Counted from the stretch's first letter, positions 8,949 to 18,457 are shown. The stretch: DNA of 64,000 nucleotides from DATIJJ01 sp035478795 (GCA_035478795.1 DATIJJ010000037.1:1-64000), one strand, 5' to 3'. Notes: generated by a model from the sequence alone, not told the origin. Made by a program: numbers and translations.

Positions 8949-10703
8949 TCATGGAAGTTTATCTTTTTTTCTCAAGGAGTCCATAAATATTATTTGCAGC
9001 CGTGCATTTAATTTGACAAACCATGGCCACAGAATGGCTGCGAGTGCGATAACAATAATCAGTACAAATATCAATAATCCCAATGGCGGCAAAATACCCG
9101 CACTCAAGGCAATGATCATGATGACAACCCCCAGCATGCTGGCAATGGGAATCACTTCAGCAATGAGCCGACGAAGCCCACTCATATATTTTCCCGATTC
9201 GTCTGACCTGATTGTCATTTCAGCAATCAACAGGCTCAACCCTTTTATTTTGCGGTATATTGCAATTAAAAACGGCAGCGAAAGAATGAGAGAGGCTCCC
9301 CAGATAATGGCATGTTCAATTCGGATGTCCCTTGAAAGCATGCCTCGAAATCGCATGTTATGTGCATAAAAGGATCCCACAATAAAAATGGCCATGACCA
9401 GAATCAGGTTGACCATGACTTGTAACAACCCTTTTTTAATCACTTTCCGGAGAAAGGCCTGCTGATGTTCCACGCGTATACTGTCAAGCCAAAGCGTATA
9501 GCCATTAAAAATCCGGACAAGTCCAGGCGGCGTTGTTTTGGCGAGAAAGTTTGTGAATGGATCAGCCAGTTTCATGAGATAAGGCGTTAAAAAAGTTGTA
9601 ATGACTGAAATGGCTACAATAACCGGATAAAGATAGGGACTCATGACATGTAATGAAACACCAAGTGCGGCGATGATGAAAGAAAATTCGCCGATCTGCG
9701 CAAGACTCATGCCAACGCGCATGGAAGTCCTTGCGTCACGACCCGAAAAAAACGCCCCCAGCGTGCAAACAATCACTTTTCCAATCACAAGAAAAACGGT
9801 GATAAGGATGATTGAAAAAAGATGGCGATGAATGATAGCCGGATCCACCAGCAATCCAATGGAAACAAAAAAGATGGCGCTAAACATGTCAGTCAGCGGC
9901 GCAGTCAGTTTTTTAATGAGTGTAATTTCGTGCGATTCTGCCATGATGGCACCCATCAAAAATGCTCCAAGCGCCACACTGTATTCCAGCTGAATGACTA
10001 AAAGAGAAAAACCAAAACAAAGCCCCAGCACGAAAACGAGCAGCATTTCCCTGCTTTTAAACCGGGCAACATAGTCCAGAAGTTTGGGCACAAAGAAAAT
10101 GCCAATGACAAGCGATGCAACGAAAAAGACGAATAATTTCCCGAGCGTTGTCATGATGCTGGTCATATCGGCTGATCCGCCGGTCGCAACACTGGAGAGC
10201 ATAGCCAGTATGCCGATTGCAAGAATATCTTCAACAATCAATATGCCGAAAATGAGCTGAACATATTTTTCATGCCTGATTCCGGGCTTGTTTAATGCCT
10301 TGATGATAATGGTGGTCGAGGAAATGGCGAGCATGGCACCCAGAAAAAGTGAATCCATGGGTTTCCATCCAAAAAATTGTCCGATGGCATAGCCCAGCAG
10401 AATCATTGAAATAATTTCCGCAACGGCTGTCGTGGTAGCCGCCATGCCAACCCGCAACAGTTTACGAATACTGAATTCAAGACCCATCGAAAACATTAAA
10501 AAAATGACACCCAGTTCCGCCAGTGTTCTGACAGTACTTTCATCCTGGATAAAGGAAAACGGAGGCGTATGGCGTCCCAAAATAACGCCTGACAGAATAT
10601 ACCCCAGAACGACGGGTTGATTGAGCTGATGAAATACCACCGTCACGACACCCGCTACAATCATGATGACGGCGAGATCCTGAAGAAAGGTCGCAATTTG
10701 CAT
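8949..10703 (-). CDS. CPA2-family cation:proton antiporter (KefB/YbaL-like, no TrkA-N domain)
   Basis: Polytopic inner-membrane protein of 584 residues. The first 390 or so residues form the Na+/H+-exchanger domain, with KefB-type motifs FLMFSMGLEF and SSTTIIIKAL. It lacks the C-terminal nucleotide-binding TrkA-N domain of KefB/KefC; the last 190 residues instead hold about five more hydrophobic helices, which is unusual. AAGGGA precedes the ATG. It begins eight bases after the nucleotidyltransferase stop, so it is probably in the same transcript. It likely exchanges K+ or Na+ for protons. Confidence 0.85.
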   Translation of the reverse strand: MQIATFLQDLAVIMIVAGVVTVVFHQLNQPVVLGYILSGVILGRHTPPFSFIQDESTVRTLAELGVIFLMFSMGLEFSIRKLLRVGMAATTTAVAEIISMILLGYAIGQFFGWKPMDSLFLGAMLAISSTTIIIKALNKPGIRHEKYVQLIFGILIVEDILAIGILAMLSSVATGGSADMTSIMTTLGKLFVFFVASLVIGIFFVPKLLDYVARFKSREMLLVFVLGLCFGFSLLVIQLEYSVALGAFLMGAIMAESHEITLIKKLTAPLTDMFSAIFFVSIGLLVDPAIIHRHLFSIILITVFLVIGKVIVCTLGAFFSGRDARTSMRVGMSLAQIGEFSFIIAALGVSLHVMSPYLYPVIVAISVITTFLTPYLMKLADPFTNFLAKTTPPGLVRIFNGYTLWLDSIRVEHQQAFLRKVIKKGLLQVMVNLILVMAIFIVGSFYAHNMRFRGMLSRDIRIEHAIIWGASLILSLPFLIAIYRKIKGLSLLIAEMTIRSDESGKYMSGLRRLIAEVIPIASMLGVVIMIIALSAGILPPLGLLIFVLIIVIALAAILWPWFVKLNARLQIIFMDSLRKKDKLP

Positions 10704-10711
10704 GAAATCCC

Positions 10712-11464
10712 TTATCCATATGCAACAGCATACAACTGTTGAAAAAAAAGCAAATCGTCCGCGGTATTAATCCCTCTTGATTCCGTGAGGTCACTGACCT
10801 CAATCATTTTAACTTGCCAGCCTTGCCTGTCAAGAAATGGCAGGAAAGGCAAAAAATTGATTTCACCCGTTGCCGCACCGAAAACGGTTTCTTTCAGGTA
10901 ATTTTCCCATGCTGCATACAGATCTCGCACGGACAAAATAAAAGTGCCCACGTCTGATAACCCTTCAAACGAACACACCTCACCTTCCCGGGACTGATTT
11001 ACCCTGATGAGTCTTGAATATTGATCAAACACATATTCGACATAAGGATTTGGCATGCGAGTCAAAGGCAGCCCTACTGTTTTGTCCATTCCCGCATGCC
11101 TCAGTAAAGCCGTTTTTAGCGTATGTTCTGATACAAAAACCTGATCCCCCCAAATGACAATTATTTTTTCGGCTGTTTCCCAAAAAGAATACGATTGAAA
11201 AATCGCATCTCCCATGCCTTTGGGTTCGGGTTGAATGCTGATTGACACATTTTTTTTCTGAATAGTATTCGAAAGATATGAAGAGATCATTTGTTCATAA
11301 CGTGCTGAAATAATAATATGAATATGATCAACCAGGGGTGAGAGTTTTTTATATAAAATCGAGAGGACTGTTTCGGTTTCTGTAACAGGCAATAAAATTT
11401 TCGGAATGGGCAAACCCAATCGGGTGCCCGATCCGGCAGCAGGAATGACAGCACAGGTTTTCAT
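10712..11464 (-). CDS. Sugar nucleotidyltransferase-like NTP transferase
   Basis: Predicted cytosolic nucleotidyltransferase of 250 residues. The N-terminal AAGSGTRLG (9-17) followed by PKILLPV is the NTP-binding signature of GlmU/RfbA-type enzymes, and WGDQVF is the metal-binding Asp region. It would activate a sugar or sugar-like phosphate with an NTP. The ATGA overlap with the upstream CofD-glycosyltransferase fusion gene suggests that it makes the activated donor for the glycosyltransferases of this operon. The specific substrate cannot be read from the sequence. Confidence 0.8.
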   Translation of the reverse strand: MKTCAVIPAAGSGTRLGLPIPKILLPVTETETVLSILYKKLSPLVDHIHIIISARYEQMISSYLSNTIQKKNVSISIQPEPKGMGDAIFQSYSFWETAEKIIVIWGDQVFVSEHTLKTALLRHAGMDKTVGLPLTRMPNPYVEYVFDQYSRLIRVNQSREGEVCSFEGLSDVGTFILSVRDLYAAWENYLKETVFGAATGEINFLPFLPFLDRQGWQVKMIEVSDLTESRGINTADDLLFFQQLYAVAYG

Positions 11465-13371
11465 GAGCGATGCCTTGCAAATAAACTCACCAGATTTTTT
11501 AATCCCCGACGAATTCTCGATTTTGGATCGGTGAATCCTGAAAATGTTCTGTAATTAACGGGTAATTCGGCAATTTCGACATTACACCTGATGAGATGTT
11601 TTGCGATCGTGATGGGTGTCACTTTTTTATGAGTCGGAATATTTTTTATACGATGCGTGATACGACTGCGTTTAAAAATACGAAACCCTGTCAGTGGATC
11701 AGAAAAAATAACACCAAATCGGACACTAAAAATGATGCTGATGAAAAAAGCAGAGGCAGCACTCAGTTTGCTTAATAACTTTCTTTCCCCATAGGCTGCT
11801 TGCAAAGATGTTTTAAATTGAAGCCGACTCTGGTTTCTTGAACCAAACACAGCGCCAAAATGACTTTGCTCCAATAACTTTATCCCCAACATCACATCAC
11901 GAAACCGATACTCGCCATCGCCTGTCAAAAGAACAAGGTATTCAGACTTTTTATGATTAAGCCAATTGGAAAAAGTGTGGATTTCAGGAAAATCTTCTTT
12001 CCTCTCTGTCTGATTAATAACAAGATCAGCATTGAGCGAATGCTGTTTCCAGTTGATTTCAAGAAATTCTTCATAAAGCGCATCCATGGCAAGGGAACGT
12101 TTGTCAATATCGATGAAAATATCCACCCGCGAAGCACTGTTCGTGTCATTGAATGTGGCGCGCTCCCATTCATGCAACACTGTTTTCACCACTTCTCGTC
12201 CATTGTGAACCTTGCCTTTAACAGGATTGGCAAATGCATCATAAATAATCTGGCTGTTTTTGTATGGATTGCTTTCCTGATGTAAGGATTCATTAGAAAG
12301 TGCACAGGATTTATCGATCAACACATGAGTCAGAACGCCTGAAAGATTATTCGGGTCATTCATATAAAAAAGAGCACGATCAATAATATCTTTTGTTGAA
12401 CAGGCCTGAATATCATGATCCGGTTCAAGATTCATAACGAGTGTCTTGATCCGTGCAGACGAATTTTTCAATGCCGCGTGTGCAATACGGTAACTCGGGA
12501 ACAGGGAAGAATGTTGTGTGCCCGGACCAAACAGAATGACATCCGCTTTAGAGACAGCTTTTTCCGCTTCAGGCGACATACCGGGCAATGATTCATGTTG
12601 TTTTAACCAGGCCTCTTTTTCCAGGATAGATTGATCAGATAATTCGTTCCATTTGTCCAGAGAAACCGGTTGAGTTAAAAAATAAAATCCCCGAATCGGA
12701 ACAGATGATTGTGGGCTAACGAGCTCTGCCTCATTGGCAAGCAATGCCCCATCTTCTTTCAATCCAGCCAGAATTCTGTTTTCACCCTGACTGACATTGA
12801 GTAATTCCGCCCTCGAGCTGACCAGATTGCCCATCGCTTTTGTTGCCGCGTTAAAATTATTATTTTTATCGAGATAGGCACCCGCAAATAGAATATTCCC
12901 AAACGAACAGTCTCTATAATCAAACTGCAGATTCACGGCTTCAGCATAAGTAAAAAATGCTTTCATGTATTGCAAGACAGGAATGAGAATATCCTGATTT
13001 AACTGACTGATGAGAGTCCTGACAGGCTCCATCAAAAAATTCAATTTTTCTGTTTTTATAAACTGAAAAAAATTTGAGATATCTTCAGAATGGATGGTTT
13101 TCGGTAAACGAAATTCCAGCAAATGTTTCAGCGCATACTGTCCTTCAGAAAAAGGATCCAGCAGATAAGACAAATTTTTTCGAAAATCAGAAGGCCCCAA
13201 CATGTGCGTGACAAATTCCCGCAGAGCACCGGTGGATAATCCATCATCATACGCATTCACAATCAAGGTCAAATGCACATTGGGCCAATGCAGTAATTCA
13301 TGGATAATTGTAGCAGATCCCCTTCCGCCACAAAACAGCGCCACCTGGATTTGATGTGGTTTATCTTTCAT
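11461..13371 (-). CDS. CofD/YvcK-like domain fused to a GT2-like glycosyltransferase
   Basis: A 636-residue protein with two halves. Residues about 8-380 match the CofD/YvcK fold: GGRGS at 15-19, NAYDDGLSTGALRE from 39 (compare ADDGGSSG of YvcK), FGNILFAGAY, and FGPGTQHSSLFP from about 281. From about 410 to the end the sequence looks like a GT-A glycosyltransferase of the dolichyl-phosphate-mannose-synthase type: TGDGEYRF near 480, FSDPLTGFRIF near 557, and a basic tail. CofD proteins transfer phospholactate groups; YvcK proteins bind UDP-sugars. Fusion to a glycosyltransferase is not an architecture I recognise. ATGA overlaps on both sides show tight coupling. The product is unknown. Confidence 0.7.
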   Translation of the reverse strand: MKDKPHQIQVALFCGGRGSATIIHELLHWPNVHLTLIVNAYDDGLSTGALREFVTHMLGPSDFRKNLSYLLDPFSEGQYALKHLLEFRLPKTIHSEDISNFFQFIKTEKLNFLMEPVRTLISQLNQDILIPVLQYMKAFFTYAEAVNLQFDYRDCSFGNILFAGAYLDKNNNFNAATKAMGNLVSSRAELLNVSQGENRILAGLKEDGALLANEAELVSPQSSVPIRGFYFLTQPVSLDKWNELSDQSILEKEAWLKQHESLPGMSPEAEKAVSKADVILFGPGTQHSSLFPSYRIAHAALKNSSARIKTLVMNLEPDHDIQACSTKDIIDRALFYMNDPNNLSGVLTHVLIDKSCALSNESLHQESNPYKNSQIIYDAFANPVKGKVHNGREVVKTVLHEWERATFNDTNSASRVDIFIDIDKRSLAMDALYEEFLEINWKQHSLNADLVINQTERKEDFPEIHTFSNWLNHKKSEYLVLLTGDGEYRFRDVMLGIKLLEQSHFGAVFGSRNQSRLQFKTSLQAAYGERKLLSKLSAASAFFISIIFSVRFGVIFSDPLTGFRIFKRSRITHRIKNIPTHKKVTPITIAKHLIRCNVEIAELPVNYRTFSGFTDPKSRIRRGLKNLVSLFARHRS

Positions 13372-14102
13372 AAGGAACGTCTCAATATGCCGAATTTTAT
13401 CAATAATTGTCTGAATGAAATATAACTGACAAAAAGCAATCGATGCATGCCATCACGTAATAATCTGACGTTACTTTTACCGGTTTGACGAGCCTGATGA
13501 TGAATGTGCACTTCCAGAAGATCGGTTTTAGACTCAATTAATCGGGAAGTGATTTCAGTCGAATAATTCATGCCTTTGGCTTCCAGCCGGAATGAGCGTA
13601 ACAGAGGCCCTGAAACCAGTTTAAAGGCAGAATTGAAATCCCTGATTTTTGTTCCATGGGTGATATTGCAAATCCGTCCGCTCATAGATGAACCGACACG
13701 CTCAAGGAAACTCCCTTTTTTATTTCGAATACCCATGACAGCTTTTGCCGAAGATCCCTGCAATGCGGCCAGCAAAAGAGAGAGATTTTCGATCGGAAAC
13801 TGATCATCTGCATCCATTAATAGAACCCAGTCAAATTGTGTTTTTGAAATGGCCGCGGCGAGTGCCGCCGCCGCTCCCTGATTTTTTTCAAAATGAATGG
13901 GGCGAACTTCAGGATATTTTTTTTGAAGTGCATCGAGTATTGCGCCTGTATCATCCTGACTGCCATCGTTACAAATCACAATTTCAAATGCCAGGATGTT
14001 ATTTTGTTTTTTTAGCCAGTCGTGCCATCGTTCAATGACCTTGAGAATTCCGCCAGCTTCATTATAAGCAGGTGCTGCAATTGAGAGAGAAAGTGTTGAC
14101 AT
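13368..14102 (-). CDS. Family 2 glycosyltransferase (polyprenyl-phosphate type)
   Basis: Predicted cytosolic or membrane-associated GT2 enzyme of 244 residues. It has the nucleotide-binding start APAYNEAGGI, the CNDGSQDDT motif, the DADD metal site at 97-100, and a C-terminal QARQTGKSNVR that matches the (Q/R)XXRW-like substrate region of dolichyl/undecaprenyl-phosphate sugar transferases. It has no strong membrane helix pair at the C terminus, unlike GtrB or ArnC. It probably charges a polyprenyl phosphate with a sugar for the membrane transferase encoded just upstream. It shares the start/stop junction TAATG with that gene. Confidence 0.85.
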   Translation of the reverse strand: MSTLSLSIAAPAYNEAGGILKVIERWHDWLKKQNNILAFEIVICNDGSQDDTGAILDALQKKYPEVRPIHFEKNQGAAAALAAAISKTQFDWVLLMDADDQFPIENLSLLLAALQGSSAKAVMGIRNKKGSFLERVGSSMSGRICNITHGTKIRDFNSAFKLVSGPLLRSFRLEAKGMNYSTEITSRLIESKTDLLEVHIHHQARQTGKSNVRLLRDGMHRLLFVSYISFRQLLIKFGILRRSL

Positions 14103-15931
14103 TATCCTGTCCTCTCGCGTTGATAAACGGCAAATTTATAATAAGGATAGAGCAATACATGGGTAATCACCTGATTTAGAAGATCAGCGTTTTGTTGATT
14201 TCTCGTGATAAGCCCAAACCGGTTTTTTATCAGATTACATTCTTCCGGTGTAAGTACCATATTTCTATAAAAAAGTTGCTTCTGAATGGTAATTTGTTTT
14301 TTGTGTGAGGCAAAATAAATGCGTTTGATATTTCCGGTTCCGGTGATGACAATCGCACGATGTTGAATAGTATCAAACGGTACAGCCTGCTCATTTGGAA
14401 AATAATACAGGTCAACTTTTTTTTGGTCTAAAGGCGCTTTTTTGTTTTCAAGCGTGGTGAAGTAATGATAAGGCTTAAACGCATCTTTAAAATCCGGATT
14501 ATTGGAAAGATAAGATAAATAATCAAAATGTATCCACTCATAAAAAGGCTTGAGATCCTTGATATCAACTAAAATAAATTCCGGTTTTTTCGTTCTGATA
14601 TCTTCTGCAAGCATGTCAGTCAATAAATTCAAAACCCGTTTATTATCTCTGGAAGGGTTTGTATCACCTTGCACCAAATGATTTTTAATAATGCCTGGCA
14701 TCCAGAATAAATGCAAAAACCGTGAGGCATATTGAACATTCGCATTATTGATGGCTGGAAAGATTTCTCCAGGAGAGGCTCCAATAAAATAAACCGAACG
14801 ATTCGCTGCATTATTTTTCAGGAAAGCAACCAGTGGCGTATTACTTTCTTTATAGTCCATGCCATTGTGATAGAGGTATCCCGCACGACAGGTCGCGAAT
14901 AAGAATATGACTATAAAATAAAACGATACCCATCCTGTGTTTCTACCCTGTTTTATAAAAAGGCATAAAAAGAAAACTGACATCAAGAGCGCCATGGAAT
15001 ACGCAGGATAAATATGATAGGTCCAGTTTGTTTTTTGGAGCAAATAAACAGCTAAAAATCCCAAAAGCGCGACAGTCATCACCGACTTAAATGGGCCATA
15101 TTCTGTTTTTTTAAACTGAAATAAATAAATGATGAGAGAAAAATAACAAAACAGGGCGCCACTGTTACTGAGCACTCTCCGCCATGTATCACTGAAGCCA
15201 TCATAATAAAAACGTTTTGCAACGGGTATGACCGTGTCAATATAATCAGGGTAAAAAACAAAAACAGCGATTATAGACAGCGCGAGAAAGAAGATAATGA
15301 CTGCTGTTTCCACTCGTAGCCAACTGAATAGCTGACGGGTGGAAATCATATAATAAAGTTCTGCCAATATGAAAGGCGCAACAAAAAAAGGTTTTATTCC
15401 AAATCCCAATGCTGCAAAAAGGCCAATTGTCACCGCCAGAAAAACAGGAAGTGGCTTTCCTTCCCGTCGCAGCACCACCGTTAAAAAATATGGCAAGGTG
15501 AAAATGAATAACACATGTTCTCGCTGCCCAAAATCATTGGCTGGAAATACAAGAAAAACAAGCAAAATAGAAAAAAGAAAACTGTTCCTTAACCAAACCT
15601 CTTTTTTCGAAAAAATATTTTTCAATAACAGAGAGCAAAAAATAATGGAAATGAAAGAGAGAAAAAAAACATAAAGTTGCAATGCAATTGCTTCGCTAAT
15701 CGGAAAAAGTCGTTCCAGAAGAATCACAGGCATGTATTCATAAAAAATGAGCGGCGGGTTCAGGTCAAAAAAATCTTTTGTGTAGGACCCTCCGGCTAAT
15801 AGCCGTTTGGTGACAAGCAGATCCCAGCTGACATCCCAGTTAATCAATAAATTTGCCTGGGCAAAAAGCGTAAATACAAAAATACATAGCAGCAACCCCA
15901 GACCCAATGAATATCGTGCGACACGGCTCAT
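14102..15931 (-). CDS. GT-C/GT39-like integral membrane glycosyltransferase
   Basis: Protein of 609 residues with about ten hydrophobic helices in the first 370 residues and a soluble C-terminal part. The first loop contains NWDVSWDL and FFDLNPPLIFY, the Asp/Glu and Pro pattern of ArnT/PMT-type GT-C enzymes that use polyprenyl-phosphate sugars on the periplasmic side. The start at 15931 (ATG with AAGGAT upstream) replaces an upstream TTG. It is the first gene of the operon with the GT2, CofD-GT and nucleotidyltransferase genes. It probably transfers a sugar to lipid A, lipoprotein or another envelope acceptor; the acceptor is unknown. Confidence 0.75.
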   Translation of the reverse strand: MSRVARYSLGLGLLLCIFVFTLFAQANLLINWDVSWDLLVTKRLLAGGSYTKDFFDLNPPLIFYEYMPVILLERLFPISEAIALQLYVFFLSFISIIFCSLLLKNIFSKKEVWLRNSFLFSILLVFLVFPANDFGQREHVLFIFTLPYFLTVVLRREGKPLPVFLAVTIGLFAALGFGIKPFFVAPFILAELYYMISTRQLFSWLRVETAVIIFFLALSIIAVFVFYPDYIDTVIPVAKRFYYDGFSDTWRRVLSNSGALFCYFSLIIYLFQFKKTEYGPFKSVMTVALLGFLAVYLLQKTNWTYHIYPAYSMALLMSVFFLCLFIKQGRNTGWVSFYFIVIFLFATCRAGYLYHNGMDYKESNTPLVAFLKNNAANRSVYFIGASPGEIFPAINNANVQYASRFLHLFWMPGIIKNHLVQGDTNPSRDNKRVLNLLTDMLAEDIRTKKPEFILVDIKDLKPFYEWIHFDYLSYLSNNPDFKDAFKPYHYFTTLENKKAPLDQKKVDLYYFPNEQAVPFDTIQHRAIVITGTGNIKRIYFASHKKQITIQKQLFYRNMVLTPEECNLIKNRFGLITRNQQNADLLNQVITHVLLYPYYKFAVYQRERTG

Positions 15932-16071
15932 CACTATCCTTATTTTTACGTATTTTCTGCCTGTCAATACTATCGCCTGATGTCAGGTAACGTCAATTGA
16001 CTTTGTGCCCATATCATGGCAATTTCCCTGCCATCTCATGATCAGAACGACCACAACAGGAAACTTGAAAT

Positions 16072-16746
16072 ATGCAAAAAAAAGCCATTATATTATTTTC
16101 CGGCGGGCTGGACTCCACAACGTGTCTCGCCATTGCCAAATCAGAAGGTTACGCCTGTTACGCATTAAGCTTTGACTATGGCCAAAAGCATCGCAGTGAA
16201 TTGCAGGCCGCCAAAGAGATCGCCCTCGACATGGAGGTGAAAGAACACAAAGTGGTGACCTTGCAACTCGGTACACTGACCGGTTCTTCCCTGACGGATC
16301 AGGACAGCATCATACCGGATTATACAAAACAGGATGGCATCCCGACGACGTATGTCCCGGCAAGAAATACCGTTTTTTTATCCATCGCATTGGGATGGGC
16401 AGAAGTGATCGGTGCTTTTGATATTTTTATCGGGGCAAACGATGTGGATTATTCCGGGTATCCGGATTGTCGGCCCGAGTATCTCACTGCATTTGAAAAA
16501 ATGGCGAATCTTGCGACCAAAGCGGCTCTCGATGGGGCAAAATATACCCTTCACGCACCCTTAATCCGGTTAACCAAGCGTGAGATTATTGAGAGAGGTT
16601 CGCAATTGGGCGTGGATTATAGCAAAACGCTATCCTGTTACCGTGCAGATGCAACAGGACGCGCGTGCGGAACATGCGACAGTTGCACGTATCGCAAGAA
16701 AGGTTTCAAAGAGGCAGGTGTTCTTGACCCGACGCGCTATTTTTAA
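16072..16746 (+). CDS. queC: 7-cyano-7-deazaguanine synthase QueC
   Basis: Cytosolic enzyme converting 7-carboxy-7-deazaguanine to preQ0 with ATP and ammonia, in queuosine biosynthesis. The 224 residues include the PP-loop SGGLDS at 10-15 and the C-terminal zinc-binding cysteines in SCYRADATGRACGTCDSC. AGGAAAC precedes the ATG. It stands as a single plus-strand gene, convergent with fis. No other queuosine gene is in the window. Confidence 0.97.
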   Translation: MQKKAIILFSGGLDSTTCLAIAKSEGYACYALSFDYGQKHRSELQAAKEIALDMEVKEHKVVTLQLGTLTGSSLTDQDSIIPDYTKQDGIPTTYVPARNTVFLSIALGWAEVIGAFDIFIGANDVDYSGYPDCRPEYLTAFEKMANLATKAALDGAKYTLHAPLIRLTKREIIERGSQLGVDYSKTLSCYRADATGRACGTCDSCTYRKKGFKEAGVLDPTRYF

Positions 16747-16767
16747 TATCACAATGCGCTGAGGCAA

Positions 16768-17034
16768 TCAGTCCAACATGCCATACTGCTTTAACTTTTT
16801 ACGCAACGTCCCGCGAGAAATCCCCAGAATCTGCGCCATTCTCACCTGGTTATAATGCGTATGATTAATGAGTACTTCGAGTAACGGACGTTCGATTTCT
16901 TCCAGTAAAATCGAGTAAAAATCCACAGGCTGCTCACTGCCAATATTGGTAAAATAGTTTTTTAAAGTATCCTTGACCGCCTGTCTCAGTGTGGTGTTAT
17001 CCAGATTTTCGCCTATTGCAACTTGTTCAACCAT
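16768..17034 (-). CDS. fis: DNA-binding protein Fis
   Basis: Nucleoid-associated regulator that bends DNA and acts at stable-RNA promoters and recombination sites. The predicted 88 residues end in the helix-turn-helix NQVRMAQILGISRGTLRKKL, diagnostic for Fis. GGAG lies six bases before the ATG at 17034, so this start is preferred to the in-frame ATG at 17046; the result is ten residues shorter than E. coli Fis. Unlike E. coli, fis is not next to dusB; the upstream neighbour is the Lys/Ala-rich gene, 87 bases away. Confidence 0.92.
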   Translation of the reverse strand: MVEQVAIGENLDNTTLRQAVKDTLKNYFTNIGSEQPVDFYSILLEEIERPLLEVLINHTHYNQVRMAQILGISRGTLRKKLKQYGMLD

Positions 17035-17121
17035 AATAAACTCCATTTACGTCTTTTTTCCATTTTTCCATTGAATTGCTTTTCCATGGCCAGCCCTTTC
17101 TTTTTTGAAAGAGCCAAATTC

Positions 17122-17718
17122 CTACATCTCTGCTGTTTCTGTCTCAGGAGAATCCATAACAGCATCCGAAGCTGCACCCTGATTTGCCATCATACTCTGT
17201 TCTGCCTGTTTTCGAAGATTGGATTTGACCCGTTTGGCAGCCGGTTTTTTCAACGGTTTGGCGGATGCTCTTTTTGAAGAAAACTGTTTTTCAAGTTTCT
17301 GGAGTTCTTTCCCCAGCCATGCAAACTTGTTTTGTTTAGCGCGCAAGGCTTCATTTTTTTGAACCAGCTGTTTCAATTGCAAGGTCAATGTTTTAATGGT
17401 TTTTTCTGCCTGATGATTTGCTTTTTGAGCAGCCAGCCATTGTTTTTTGGCTGAAGGGGTTGTTTTGGCACGAAGAGCCGCCTGTTTTTTCTCCGCATTT
17501 TTCTGCAAGGCCTTTGCCTTGTTGATGTCTGCTTTCCATTTTGACTCCTGTTGCTTTTGAGCCATTAATTCCTGACGATACAATCTTGCAAGTCTTGCCG
17601 GAAGCTGTCGAAATTCCTTTTCAACCTTTTCTGCGAGAAGCAAAACGCCTTTTTGCTTTTGCAGTTTTGCTGTTGGCTTTTTCATTTTTGGGTGACGAGC
17701 CTTTTTCTTTTTTGGCAT
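17122..17718 (-). CDS. Lys/Ala-rich coiled-coil protein, function unknown
   Basis: A 198-residue, highly basic protein. The first 20 residues are almost all Lys, Pro, Arg and His (MPKKKKARHPKMKKPTAK); residues 20-165 are a continuous heptad-like helix rich in Lys, Gln, Ala and Leu. The C-terminal 25 residues turn acidic. There is no signal peptide. Composition suggests nucleic-acid or nucleoid association, and the neighbours fis and a ProQ-domain gene fit that theme, but this is inference. AAGGAT precedes the ATG. Not a family I recognise. Confidence 0.7.
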   Translation of the reverse strand: MPKKKKARHPKMKKPTAKLQKQKGVLLLAEKVEKEFRQLPARLARLYRQELMAQKQQESKWKADINKAKALQKNAEKKQAALRAKTTPSAKKQWLAAQKANHQAEKTIKTLTLQLKQLVQKNEALRAKQNKFAWLGKELQKLEKQFSSKRASAKPLKKPAAKRVKSNLRKQAEQSMMANQGAASDAVMDSPETETAEM

Positions 17719-17929
17719 GAGAACAATCCTTTATTAAATTGCGAGAGGATAAAATTTAACATTCTTTTCCAACACAAGTCCATGCAATTCCCTTATTTCT
17801 TTACAATTAGTCAGAGACCCTCCAAAAAACGGCATAAAAGGCGACATTTCTGGTTGATTTCATGCGAAGAAGCCATTAGAGTAAGGCCTTTCTCTCTATT
17901 TCAGCCGCTGGGGTAACAGGAATCGTCGC

Positions 17930-18412
17930 ATGAGTAATTTGAGTTTGAAAGAACAATTGAAGGCCTTATCTCCGGGACTCTCCTCTTCCGGCGAATCTCC
18001 CGACCAAAACAAGAGGAAAAAACCGCCTCATGCCGCACAACCCAATGAAAAAAAAACAAAACAAAAGCCGGCCTGGCTTGAGCAGGCACAGTATGGCGTG
18101 GAATTGTTAAAGGCCTGGTTCCCCCATTGTTTTAAAGAGCTGAAAGACATCCAGCCCCTGAAAGTTGGCATCAAACAGGATCTCGTAAAATACCTGAGTA
18201 CCTGCGAAAATATCGTGGTAGCAGACAAGGCATGCATGGTCAACAGCCTGTCCTACTACGTCAATTCAGTGGCGTACCACAAAGGTATGATAGCCGGTGC
18301 CATGCGGATTGACCTTGAAGGCAAGGAAGCCGGGACGGTCACGGCAGAAGAAGCCAATTATTCCAATGAATGCCGCAAGACAAAACTCCAGAAAAAAACA
18401 ACGAAAGCCTGA
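17930..18412 (+). CDS. ProQ/FinO-domain RNA chaperone
   Basis: Predicted RNA-binding protein of 160 residues. A flexible charged N-terminal arm (1-43) precedes a ProQ/FinO domain (about 44-145) recognisable by ARTWFP-like AWFPHCF, PLKVGIKQDL, and the later NSLSYYVNSVAYHKGM and GAMRIDLEGKEAG. The terminal 20 residues are basic. It lacks the C-terminal Tudor-like domain of E. coli ProQ, so it resembles the short ProQ paralogs of Legionella-type bacteria (RocC-like). It would bind structured small RNAs or mRNA 3' ends. AGGAATC precedes the ATG. Confidence 0.85.
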   Translation: MSNLSLKEQLKALSPGLSSSGESPDQNKRKKPPHAAQPNEKKTKQKPAWLEQAQYGVELLKAWFPHCFKELKDIQPLKVGIKQDLVKYLSTCENIVVADKACMVNSLSYYVNSVAYHKGMIAGAMRIDLEGKEAGTVTAEEANYSNECRKTKLQKKTTKA

Positions 18413-18457
18413 TATCACTGAAAAATAGACCGCCGCATGTTATTTAGGGAATAAATA

